DNA from: Salvator merianae | Taxonomy: Eukaryota; Chordata; Lepidosauria; Squamata; Teiidae | DNA length: 64,000 nucleotides | Assembly (NCBI GenBank): GCA_003586115.2 | Contig: QVOM02000042.1 | Span: forward strand, 76,465,345 to 76,529,344 | Reading direction: 5' to 3' | Part shown: piece after piece, positions 27,201 through 34,089 of the stretch | How positions within the stretch are numbered: the stretch's first letter is position 1 | Layout: the number at the start of each line of letters is the position of its first letter | Translations under genes and position numbers: made by a program | Notes under the pieces: model-generated | Told to the model about the DNA's origin: nothing | The model's input: only the letters and a program-made list of their open reading frames with translations | The model's database searches: none

Positions 27201-29487
27201 GTATTAGAATCCTTAAAAACCTCCATGAATATCAGAATCGTGAATTCTGAAAGCTTGATCCTACCTCACTTTCAACCAGTCTGGCCAAAGATAAAGGCAA
27301 CAACCTTCCTCAGAAGAGTTCTCACTCACCCACCACAAGAAGATCTCACAAATGAACAAGACTCTCCCCACACATATCAAGATACAGTGCCATTCACCCA
27401 TTCATCAACTTCTAATGTGGAAATTGTGAATATTGAGGGCTTCCTATACACAACTATATAATATTTAAAAACCTAGAAGAGTTTACTTAATATTTAACAG
27501 TCCTAATGTTACCACTTAGAAACCCACAAGATCAAAATGCTTCTCCTGATCACAACTTCTCAAGCTCTAGATGCAACCCTAAAGAAGTTTTAAAAAGATA
27601 CATATGTGTAGCTGCACATCTGCCAGAATAACTGAAGTCTTTTCTCCCATTCAGATACAGATTTGGAAACCACAGGGTGGAGTCATGCATGCCAAATGTT
27701 CTTTTATTATATGTGCACACACAAAACAGCTTCTGCATCTTTGCCTTAGAATAATAATACATTTAATAAAATAACCATTTGCACCTATAGACATGCCGGA
27801 CAACTTCTGCATGCCATGGCTTTGAACATAAACCGTGTCCAGTCACACCATTTATGCTCTATTTTTCTAAAAGAACTCCTTAATATGTGCTATAAACCAA
27901 AACAAAACACTAAAATACAAAATATAAAATTAAGAACCCACTCACATAAACTTATATAGAGAGTTTGGTCCAGGTAGTATCTTTTAATCATTTTTGCTCC
28001 ACCTCAGTTATCCTGAATTTAAAGACATTAAGGTGAAGTGGTGAAGAATGTGTATGGACTGTTTTTTTCCTCCAAATCCTCCCTCCACAAGGAAATTCTG
28101 GGAAACAAAATGAAATATGTTTGAAGTTTTTTTCTGAGCCTATCCTATCCTAGAATAACCCTTACCTTCTTCCCAGTACATACTGTGTTATTGTCGTTTC
28201 ATATATAATTTCTCAGCCAGAGGTCTCCAGGGGATTTGCAAAAGATAAAAATTACACAAATTCCCTATAGAAAAAAACAGTTAATAACTGTTTTGAAAAC
28301 ACCAACCAGCGCTAACAGCACAGTAAATCTGAGTTCCTCACTTTCCTCATACATAGTCAGCAAACTAGAGAACAATCAATCCTTAAATTAATTCATAGAT
28401 TTCCTGATCAGTATGATTCAAGTCTTCTTTCAGCAGCCACATGCACACCATGCTGTATGTTTAGTTCTGGTCTGAGACCCTAATAGATTTATTTATTCAT
28501 GCTGTACGTTAATAAATAAAGCTTCATCCTAATAATTAGCTCTGAAATAGAAAATAAAAATCTTTACCAAATGAATTTCTATGAATTAAGTGCAATTTAC
28601 AACACAGCAATCAAGAAAAGAAAAAGCTTGCAAACATTTTATACAGTTCTAGATAATGTCTTCCTAGCAATGGGGAGTGTTCCAGAAAGAAAAAAAGTCA
28701 ACTTACTGCTGTAAAATTATGGTCACAAGGCATCAAAGAGCTATTTGATACAAAATTGTTACTGGCTTTAATCAGGTCATTTAGATGAAATTTAGCACAG
28801 GAAATTTTAACCAGAATTCCATCTCCACCCAAAATAACCTTTATCTGCTAAAAAATTAGAGTTGTCACAAACTGCTGTTTGACAAACCTTATTTTCTTTC
28901 TATTTTGCTTTCCTTCTTTCCAAGTCCTCCTATCGCATTTTATATATTCAAGATTACAAGAAGGGCCCATTTTATTTTTCAGTGCCTTGTGATATCGCAT
29001 GCGTGACTGCTGTTCTAAAACAAGAGAAAGCTGGCAAACCTAAAAAGCGATTCACACTTTAAATACTGCCAACACCATTTCATTGACGGGCAGCCTCCGA
29101 TCTTGTATTTTACCTTCCACTGGGTTCTTCACGACATTTAGAAAACCTAAGCTTATGGAAAAGGAAAGCTGTTGGCGAAAGGAAAGGAAAGGAAAGGAAA
29201 GGAAAGGAAAGAGCCTGGCCAGGACATTGAGGAAGCCCCCGGGATCCTCCCACCCCCGATTGCCCCTGCTCCTCCACCTCTTCCGACCCTGGGCGACCCC
29301 CCCTCGCCCCCCACGCTGCTCCTCTCGGCGGTCTCCACCACCCACCTTCCGCGATGACCTTCTTGATGCGCAGCTTCATCTCGCCCATCTCCACCACCTG
29401 CCCCACGAAGTCATTCTGGTCTCGGCTGGCGGCTCCCAAGGAACCGGGCCCGGCCAGGAACTCCAGCGCCGACTGAAGCAGCGACAT
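115..29487 (-). CDS. GAK: Cyclin-G-associated kinase, first six coding exons (gene continues off left edge)
   Basis: GAK is a NAK-family Ser/Thr kinase with a C-terminal auxilin-like part that recruits HSC70 to uncoat clathrin vesicles at the Golgi and plasma membrane. Six coding exons are seen on the minus strand: 29346-29487, 8803-8864, 5045-5104, 3996-4110, 1098-1240, 115-240. They sum to 648 nt (216 codons), stay in phase and have GT/AG borders. The N-terminus begins MSLLQSALEFLAGPGSLG, as in vertebrate GAK. Kinase landmarks by predicted residue: glycine loop about 47-54 (EGGFAFVY), ATP lysine K68, alpha-C glutamate E84, gatekeeper T122, catalytic HRD 170-172, DFG 190-192. All catalytic residues are intact, so this is a functional gene and not a retrocopy. 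The activation segment onward, the PTEN-like part, clathrin-binding part and J domain are outside the window. AAK1 and BMP2K are relatives, but the N-terminus and the HPN(I/V)VQFCSAASIGKEESDTGQ stretch fit GAK. Confidence 0.95.
1098..1240 (-). CDS. GAK: GAK coding exon 5 (C-lobe, HRD catalytic loop)
   Basis: 143 nt encoding the end of G127 and residues 128-174, from QVVEFLKKAESRGPLSCDT through KIFYQTCRAVQHMH to PPIIHRDLK. Acceptor TCCCTAG|GGCAAG, donor AAAG|GTACAG. An open frame runs past both borders, but the homology stops at the splice sites. Confidence 0.96.
1748..2019. mobile_element. Non-autonomous hAT element (272 bp) with 8-bp target duplication
   Basis: Begins CAGCGGCGTAGCTAG and ends with the complement of CAGTGGCATAGGAAAC, a typical hAT terminus (CAGnGGCnTAG). 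It is flanked by CCCGTAGA (1740-1747) and CCCATAGA (2020-2027), an 8-bp duplication matching at 7 of 8. The interior is GC-rich, unlike its surroundings, and has no transposase. Confidence 0.8.
1922..1989. repeat. 17-bp minisatellite, four units, inside the hAT element
   Basis: Four tandem copies of GACAAGGTGCCGCCCGG at 1922, 1939, 1956 and 1973, with partial units on both sides (GGGCCGCCCGG upstream). The units are identical, so the expansion is recent compared with the diverged host element. Confidence 0.95.
2205..2470. mobile_element. Foldback (inverted-repeat) element, about 260 bp
   Basis: A left arm around 2230-2290 (TTAAGATGGCAGACC, GGTGAAGACTTG, TTCATAGTGTAT) reappears inverted at about 2375-2435. 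The centre is a second palindrome, CCAGATGTTCCTGA versus TCAGGAACATCTGG, around a spacer with the common reptile motif 'GGGAGTTGCAGTTC'. The whole could fold into one long imperfect hairpin. An open frame at 2365-2643 crosses the right arm and is taken as chance. Confidence 0.7.
3143..3205 (-). mobile_element. CR1 LINE 3'-end remnant
   Basis: Read on the minus strand it has the CR1 terminal pattern: GATGACCTCCAAGTTCTCTTCCAA, then CATGATTCTG. 5' truncated, as usual for CR1. It lies in GAK intron 4. Confidence 0.7.
3996..4110 (-). CDS. GAK: GAK coding exon 4 (beta-4/5, gatekeeper)
   Basis: 115 nt encoding residues 89-126 and the first base of G127: KKLSGHPNVVQFCSAASIGK, then EESDTGQGEFLLLTELCR. 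Acceptor CTTGTAG|AAAAAG, donor AGAG|GTAAAG. The gatekeeper is T122 in LLLTEL. Confidence 0.95.
5045..5104 (-). CDS. GAK: GAK coding exon 3 (alpha-C helix)
   Basis: 60 nt, phase 0 at both ends, encoding RLLSNEEEKNKAIIQEVCFM (residues 69-88), which holds the alpha-C glutamate. Acceptor CTGACAG|AGATTG, donor CATG|GTATCC. Confidence 0.96.
5229..5338. mobile_element. Short mariner-like MITE (110 bp) flanked by TA
   Basis: A 17-bp terminal inverted repeat, TGCTGTGTTCCATAGTC at 5229 and its near-perfect complement ending at 5338, is flanked by TA on both sides (5227-5228 and 5339-5340). It sits in the GAK intron just upstream of exon 3. Confidence 0.65.
7765..8300 (+). mobile_element. CR1 LINE reverse-transcriptase fragment
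   Basis: An open frame at 7842-8264 (140 codons) matches the C-terminal half of CR1 ORF2: KWQMHFNLSKCKEMHIG, EKDLGVLVDSSMK, LYKSMVRPHLEYCVQFWSP, LEKVQKRTTKMIKGLEHLPY. It continues past a stop as RLDLFSLERR. It has no endonuclease or catalytic YADD part. A further CR1-like piece (EFYKIMHGVEK) lies just upstream at about 7770-7800, although this motif normally follows the reverse transcriptase. Inactive remnant in GAK intron 2. Confidence 0.88.
8803..8864 (-). CDS. GAK: GAK coding exon 2 (glycine-rich loop and ATP lysine)
   Basis: 62 nt encoding the end of G48 and residues 49-68, GFAFVYEAQDLGSGKEYALK. Acceptor TCTTAG|GGGG, donor AAAG|GTAAAT. It carries the rest of the nucleotide-binding loop and the beta-3 lysine. 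Too short to show as an open frame; recognised by homology. Confidence 0.96.
9571..9607. repeat. Pyrimidine (CTCCTT)n low-complexity tract
   Basis: Imperfect tandem CTCCTT/CTTCTC units. The glutamate/glycine-rich open frame across it is an artefact of the repeat. Confidence 0.85.
10302..10852. mobile_element. Possible DNA transposon with TTTCCACACTCA ends
   Basis: CATTTCCACACTCAT near 10310 is inverted at about 10835-10850 (GAGTGTGGAAACGGCC). The spacing is about 540 bp and the interior is GC-richer than its flanks. No convincing target duplication was seen, so type and limits are uncertain. Confidence 0.35.
11448..11545 (+). mobile_element. SINE fragment (MIR/CORE-like squamate SINE)
   Basis: Contains 'GACCTTGGGTCAATCACT' and a tail 'AGAAAGGCAACATATAAATGCC' followed by AAGTAAATAAA. 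It shares the middle of the SINE at 45.7 kb and then ends as that family does. Internally deleted. Confidence 0.5.
12094..12202 (+). pseudogene. 5S rRNA-derived retroposon (5S pseudogene or SINE3-type head)
   Basis: The sequence follows the vertebrate 5S rRNA for its full length of about 109 nt: TCTGATCTCAGAAGCTAAGC, then GGTTAGTATTTGGATGAGA. This includes the box A / intermediate / box C internal promoter region, with scattered substitutions such as AAATCATC for AGACCGCC. An A-rich tract follows at 12215-12227, as in a retroposed copy. Sequence after the A tract (GGCAGACCACTT) resembles a SINE body, so this may be a 5S-headed SINE instead of a plain pseudogene. Not a working 5S gene. Confidence 0.85.
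12510..12712 (+). mobile_element. tRNA-derived SINE, degenerate
   Basis: A head with a box-A-like TCGCTCAGTGTTAA and box-B-like CAGTTCAGTCCC is followed by a body with GACCAACCACTTCT. The 3' end is GGAGTCAGCCACAACTCAGT then ACCCAACAACAACA, a CAA-repeat tail common in reptile SINEs. Confidence 0.65.
13810..14276. mobile_element. Tigger/pogo-like DNA transposon, non-autonomous (about 467 bp)
   Basis: The left end (about CATACCTTGGTACTCATC, then TTAATTGGTTCTGGGAGG and CCCATAAGGAATAATGTAAA) matches the well-known Tigger end pattern. The right end, GAGTACCAAAGTACCACTG, is its inverted repeat. TA flanks both sides (13808-13809, 14277-14278). No transposase frame. Confidence 0.75.
15912..16098 (+). 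mobile_element. Chimeric SINE: tRNA-like head with CR1-like tail
   Basis: The head (GGCACGGTGGCGCAGAAGGC, then CTGATCTTTCAATAGGAAG, GAGTTCAAGGCCCC, GAGCGCCCTCTACTGGCC) is nearly the same as in the SINEs at 33.03 and 54.14 kb. After CTCTAGCTC it switches to GGGGTTGGACTCGATGACC, then GTCCCTTCCAACTCTATGAA and repeated TATGAAAC, which is the CR1 3' terminus. This SINE would therefore be moved by CR1, and its relatives by a BovB/RTE-type LINE. Confidence 0.8.
17138..17169. repeat. (GAAA)n microsatellite
   Basis: About eight GAAA units in GAK intron 1. The lysine/glutamate-rich frame across it is not a gene. Confidence 0.95.
17818..17885 (-). mobile_element. tRNA-SINE head fragment
   Basis: On the minus strand, TGCTCTCATTAGCAGAACATG, GCTTGCAGCAGGTCATGGG and TTTAGACC resemble a tRNA-like box A to box B head of a reptile SINE (GATGCTCTACCACTGAGC type) with decay. 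Confidence 0.5.
18290..18475 (+). mobile_element. Possible L2-type LINE 3' tail
   Basis: Ends with TTGAAAGGCAGTATACAAATA and GATGATGAT, resembling the 'AAGGCGGTATATAAATA' end of L2-like LINEs. Weak and decayed. Confidence 0.35.
22081..23080 (-). mobile_element. L2/CR1-clade LINE remnant, reverse transcriptase end
   Basis: On the minus strand, in broken frames, the order is as in these LINEs: NKLKLNPSKVELLCV near 22790, PLKMVWKLEPLQNEAAQLLM near 22620, VTLVLKDLHWL near 22530, then FSVVAPRLWNNLPVEIYQ near 22330, ending CCACCCTTCACCAGATGG-type sequence at 22090-22135. Stops and frameshifts are frequent. It lies in GAK intron 1 in the sense orientation. Confidence 0.8.
29178..29211. repeat. (GGAAA)n microsatellite
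   Basis: Seven near-perfect GGAAA units in GAK intron 1, about 130 nt downstream of the exon 1 donor. The purine strand is the plus strand, opposite to GAK transcription. Confidence 0.95.
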
Positions 29488-29760
29488 AGCCCGTCCGCCA
29501 GGAACAGCCGCCGGCCCCGGGCGGGATAGGGAAAAGCTCGGCCACCCGCCGACCCAGGCCGGTCTCTCGCTCTCGCCGCTCCAGTCCCACCCACGGCAGC
29601 TTCACTCTGGCAAGACTGACCCTCCCCAGCCACCGTACTCCCCTTCTGCTCCGGCCCACATCGAAACCATTTCCGCCAACGTTGTTCGTCAGAGAAGAAA
29701 CCCAGTGACGCCTAGCCACTCACACCTTATAGCCCCGCCCACAGACAGCGGCTGGGTGGA
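29230..29760 (-). promoter_or_regulatory. GAK: CpG-island promoter and 5' UTR of GAK
   Basis: A GC- and CpG-rich block in an otherwise AT-rich landscape, covering GAK exon 1 and about 270 bp upstream. No TATA box is apparent. A GC box (CCCGCCC) is at 29734-29740, and TTTCCGCC, an ETS-like site in reverse, is at 29669-29676. This fits a housekeeping CpG promoter. The exact TSS cannot be read from sequence; it is probably between 29500 and 29700. Confidence 0.75.
29346..29487 (-). CDS. GAK: GAK coding exon 1
   Basis: Encodes residues 1-47 plus the first base of codon 48. The start ATG is 29487-29485, with G at -3. The peptide runs MSLLQSALEF...MKLRIKKVIAE. The donor is GAAG|GTGGGT (GT at 29345-29344). 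It lies inside the CpG island and is followed about 130 nt into the intron by a (GGAAA)n microsatellite. Confidence 0.95.
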
Positions 29761-29791
29761 TCTCGTTCGATTTCAAGGCTTAGAGATAAAG
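29705..29791 (+). promoter_or_regulatory. Candidate divergent first exon from the GAK promoter
   Basis: On the strand opposite GAK, the CpG island runs into AGAGATAAAG|GTAAGAAG with a near-consensus donor (GT at 29792-29793), just after the GC box at 29734. In human, GAK shares a head-to-head promoter with TMEM175, so a divergent transcript is expected here, but no TMEM175 coding sequence was found downstream. Inference only. Confidence 0.3.
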
Positions 29792-29959
29792 GTAAGAAGT
29801 ACAATGCACGATCAGCGTCCTCTTCAGGAACCCAATCGAAGACTCCAGCTCTGCGCTGTCATCCACCCAGCCTTGGGCAAGATCTTGCCTAAGATGTATA
29901 ATGATTGTAAAGTGGAGAGTCGCTTGTCATCGGCACCTTGGAAAAGAAAATGTTAGGAT

Positions 29960-32430
29960 AATTAACACTCTAAACTCTCAGTTGATGTTCTGGGATCTCC
30001 CATTTGCAAGGTTGAAGTTGTATGGTTGTTTGGAAGCAAGAATTTGTTGTTAGATGCTATTAAATTGCATTTGACTTTTGATGATTTCATGGACAAAGGG
30101 ACACCTGTCCTTAACCTGTCTTTGGTAGATAGTTACTAACAATGATAATTGGGCTCATTATGTCCAGTACTAAGTGTACTTGCCAAGACAGGGAAGTCCA
30201 AGATTGTTTCAGGAATGGGCCACATGATCAAAAATCCATATGTACGCGGACTCAGGAATAAACTTATCAAGTGCCAACTAATCTTCCAAATGCCAAATGG
30301 TAAAACTGACTTATAGAGATGAGAGTGACTGCTCTTTATTTTTGTCAGACTTTTTTCACACAGGCAAAGTATTTTTTGTGAGTCAGATCTTACCCCAGTT
30401 AACTCAAGCTTGGAAGGTGCAACTATGAAAATAAGCAGGGAATATAGGATTCTAGAATTTTTTTTTTTTAAAAAAAAACTATTTAGCAAAGATTAAATAA
30501 ACAAAAGGACAATTATAATTTCCAGAATGGTATCAATGTGGCAGAAGTTAATGCCTCACTTGTTTCTATGTGATAGGTTCTTACCTGTGTAAAAAACAAC
30601 AACCATTAAATCAAGCGTAACTTCTGATGACCATATACAACATCCATGCAATTTTTCTTGGCATCAATAAGCTAGAAGTGGCTTGACACTGCATTCCTCT
30701 GAGATGTTGTTCAATTTCCCGTTCAGCCTACAGCACTTATTCCCATGTGGTGGTTGGTCCTCTGCTGAGCTTTCAAGATGAGTTCAACTGGGCTAAGGGC
30801 AACAACTTGCTCTGAGGTGCCTGAGTATGAGGGAGTAAGTCTCATTAAGTTCTGGAAAAAATTGTTTAGAACTGCAGGTATGCCTTCCACTGGTAACTTC
30901 TTCCAGCAAGGTGTTGGAAATGAATTTTATTGCAAACTAAAGTGTGCTTAATTTCAGACAACTTGGGCTAAGCAAACTCCACCAAACAAGTTCCAAAATC
31001 CATATTATGACAATGTCTTTAATTAAGCCAAGCAAAATGGTACGAATTAGCAACGACACTTTACCACAGTGTTGGGATCTATCATGTTTCAAAGAAGTCA
31101 TTTTAAAAAGTTATTCTTTCATCTGTATGCAGATTGGTTTGTTCTTGTAAGCTTTTGAAGTACTGTGCAGCATGATCACTATCAATGTATTTCTAAAAGC
31201 CTGTCCTGAAATAAAACAGCCACTAATATAAGTATTTTCTTAATACATATTTTTTTATATTCACCCATGGGCAAATGAGCATTTACTTTTTGTTTTAGCC
31301 AATGAAGATATCTTTTTTTATGAGTAAATCTGTTCAAGAGAACACTGTTAGATGCATACAGGTACTTGCAGCAAGATACCTTTCCAAGATGTGTCAAACA
31401 AAACTGTATACAGTGCAATCATCATTTTTTGTATAGCACTGTGCTTTGTTTCCCACAAAGCATCATGTAATGCAAAACTGTGTTGTGCAAGTGCTTGCTG
31501 CCTGTGGAAAAATAGGGGTTAGGTGAACTATGAAACTAATGAAAATTAACAGTACCTCCAGGCCCAAATTACACTATTTAAAGTTTCTGGAATTGCATAA
31601 AGCAAGGGAAGTCACATTTTAATAACTGTGTAAAAACAAAACCATCCTTGACAAGATACAACTATATTCTATCCACAGTTGTACTATCAGTTTGTTGACG
31701 AGCAATATATTGGGGAAAGAAATTCAGCCCCGTTTATATTATTATTTAATATAATCTGGAATTCACCGTTCTCACAACTGCAATAGTCGTAAGTATGAGG
31801 ACATTGTGAAATAACTACAGTGAATCAGAATCTTCCCTCATAATATGATAAAGGACTGTGTATGGTACATTACATTGTAGTTCTGCCAGCAGTCTCCTGC
31901 CTCAGCGCCAGTCTCTCCGAGCCCAGCTGCACTTTGGGTCTACCCACCAGCTTGGGCAATGAACTACAACCCAAATTCAGCCACCTAGCCTGCAATGTGA
32001 ACAGCAGAATCAGAAGAAAGTCTCGTTTGGCCTACAACTCCCATGAACCTTAGCTACGATGAGCGATCCAATTTCCAAACTCTAGTAAACAGAGCAACCA
32101 CTTTATTCGCCAGCATGTCAGTGCTTCTATTTCTTTGCCTCAGTTCCTGTTCTCTTTCTGCACGATGGAGTCTTTCAAGAAAAAGAAGTTTGTGCATTTT
32201 CAGAAGGTTATTTCAAAACACTGATTCCTCGGTTTCAGAAAGCAGGGCTGAAGGTTAAATAACACAAGGTTCCTTCCTTTTTTTCTCCTGGACGACACTT
32301 TGATATCGAATGACAGCTATCTACTGTAAGAGTTCTGAATTTCTTCCTCCTTTATGCATGTTGTGAAAGTAAACGAAACCTCCGAATTGTGCAATAAGGA
32401 GTTATCATTCTTCACTTTTCTTCTTTAGGT
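29960..32430. other. Intergenic, no gene recognised
   Basis: AT-rich sequence with short chance frames only. A poly-T/poly-A patch at about 30459-30478 and decayed repeat-like tracts are present. No conserved domain, tRNA or clear mobile element could be identified. Confidence 0.6.
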
Positions 32431-32439
32431 TGTCTATCG

Positions 32440-32650
32440 TCTTCATGCCAAACAACGAGAGCGCGCCTCTTCCGCCAGAACAAAAGCCGGCTTCTTACTC
32501 GGTAGCCACGCCCATTTCATTCTTTTCTTCTCCCGCCCACGCCTTCCGGGCCGGCGCCCGGCGTTCGACTGGTCCTGCCCTAGCTCAACCTGCTGCTGCT
32601 GGTTCTGTCTGTCTGCTGCAGGTTAGTCACCACCCTGAACGTGTTTTGTA
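32440..32650. promoter_or_regulatory. Orphan GC-rich promoter-like patch
   Basis: A CpG-dense block of about 200 bp in AT-rich intergenic DNA. It contains CCCGCCC and CCACGCCC GC boxes, CTTCCGGGCC (ETS-like, in reverse) and a CAG|GTTAGT donor-like site at about 32622 after a CTG/CTGT-rich run. The 73-codon frame across it (32430-32651, proline/alanine-rich) resembles no known protein. It could be the promoter and first exon of an unseen non-coding RNA, or a relic. Confidence 0.45.
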
Positions 32651-33033
32651 GGTGGTGTGGATGACGGAGCGCTGCTCTGGTGATCAATGCGTTTAATAAC
32701 CAGATGGCTCCTGTAATAGTCAGACCTGCATTTTAAAAAAAAGACTTATCACTAACTATTCGTGAAAAGAAATTTAACTAAGTCCCTAGGAATTACGCAG
32801 AGGATGGCAGTTTTTAAAAATTGCTTTGTTGCTTTAGAATCTCACGCAAACAATTAAGAAGCCCACGCCCATCTGTTTCACCGTTCTGGTTTAAACGACT
32901 AGCTGCAGGTCACAAGCAAAGACAAATGTGATAGCTGACTACAGTTCCTCAGCATCAGCTACCCTGCCATTAAGCATGGGAGCTTTATCTCAGTTTGACG
33001 TTTAACAGCTGTTGAGAAATAGAGCTGTTAAGA

Positions 33034-33320
33034 GGCACAGTGGCGCAGAAGGCTAAGGAGCTGATCTTTCAATAGGAGGATCAGAGTTCAAGGCCCCTGT
33101 TTGCCGTGTAGAGGGGATGAGCGCCCTCTACTGGCCTCTAGCTCCAACCAACCTAGCTGTTCGAAAGCAAGTAATTGCAAGTAGATAAATAGGGAGCATC
33201 ACATTGTGTGATGCGGAAGATAGACAGATGTAAGCCTTCAGGCAAAAAATAACCTTGTAAGCTCCTTTGAGTCAGCTTCGGCCGAGAAAAGCCGAGTATA
33301 AAAACCAACTTCTTCTTCTA
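33034..33320 (+). mobile_element. Sauria-like SINE with BovB-type body
   Basis: tRNA-like head (GGCACAGTGGCGCAGAAGGC, GAGTTCAAGGCCCC), then CAACCTAGCTGTTCGAAAGC and AGTAGATAAATAGGG, the BovB-related body of Sauria SINEs. The 3' part, GAGTCAGCTTCGGCCGAGAA then AAAACCAA, ends in a (CTT)n tail. Full length, about 287 bp. Confidence 0.85.
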
Positions 33321-33738
33321 TTCAGGGAGTTCACTGATTTTTTTAAAAAATAGTGTACGTTTTGTTAAATGAGCTGAAAAAAATATCAACACACTCAAAC
33401 AATCCACCTTAAGCCGTTGTATACTAACACCTTAAGTCGTTGTATGTATATGCAGTATTTGTATATAGTACAGCATCCCATTAATCATTTAAAATACTAT
33501 CAGACCCGAGTTAAAAGTGGTTTGAAAACTGCAAGTATAAAAGATACAATACAGTGCAGAGAATCATGGGTATAGTGATGTATCTTCATCCCTTTAAAAC
33601 CTTTGTTTTAGAATCTCACACAAACAATTAAGAAGATTCTGTGGACATATGGAATTTCTATAAGTCTACTTGTTCCAACTGTTTTTACAAATGAGACAGA
33701 AGAATACTGTGCCCATGCTGGTCCAGGTGCTGATCTAA

Positions 33739-34080
33739 GGGCCTTTCTGCACTTACCTGCACAGATCCTGATCAGCCAATTTGGATCAAGCAGTTCTTGG
33801 TCCCATCTGGTCGGGGTCTTGCTTGCACAAGCTTCGGGGCAGGCCTCGGCACCCCCAGAGAACCAATTTCAGCAGTGCAACAAGGCACACTGCTGAAATG
33901 CATCCCACAAGATCTATTACACTTTTGGGCCTCCAGATCTGGATTACGCTCCATCTGGTGCAGATAGAGCATATCAGCAGCAGCTAGTGAGGACAGGGCT
34001 TCTAGTTCACACCAAGATGGAGACAAAAGAGCCCCAGAAGACAGCCAAGATCCAGAACAGAGGTAACTGCAGAAAGTCCC
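33739..34080. mobile_element. Harbinger-like MITE, 342 bp, TAA duplication
   Basis: Ends GGGCCTTTCTGCACTTACCTG and the complement of GGGACTTTCTGCAGTTACCT (about 22-bp inverted repeat), flanked by TAA at 33736-33738 and 34081-34083. The interior is unrelated to the 170-180 bp family members at 43.7 and 61.4 kb, but the terminus is the same. Open frames within it are not transposase-like. Confidence 0.7.
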
Positions 34081-34089
34081 TAACGCTTA

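Larger units (their letters stand above)
8865..29345. other. GAK: GAK intron 1 (about 20.5 kb, repeat-rich, no coding exon seen)
   Basis: This stretch holds a 5S-derived retroposon, several tRNA-SINE fragments, a Tigger-like element, an L2/CR1-type LINE remnant, a CR1-tailed SINE and microsatellites, listed separately. Between them is AT-rich unique or decayed sequence with only short chance frames. 23.1-29.1 kb in particular shows no recognisable gene or well-defined repeat. Confidence 0.7.

Noticed and set aside
115..29487. GAK as a processed pseudogene
   Set aside because: Six exons have proper GT/AG introns, continuous phase and intact catalytic residues.
29052..29529. Long overlapping frames on both strands around GAK exon 1
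   Set aside because: Expected in GC-rich CpG-island sequence; only the GAK exon frame has homology.
29705..29956. Small protein gene divergent from GAK (83 codons)
   Set aside because: No similarity to TMEM175 or any family I know, and the frame runs through a good splice donor at 29792.
33034..33110. tRNA gene (box A/box B-like sequence)
   Set aside because: The same head recurs at 15.9 and 54.4 kb with SINE bodies, and the sequence does not give a full cloverleaf by eye. It is a SINE head.
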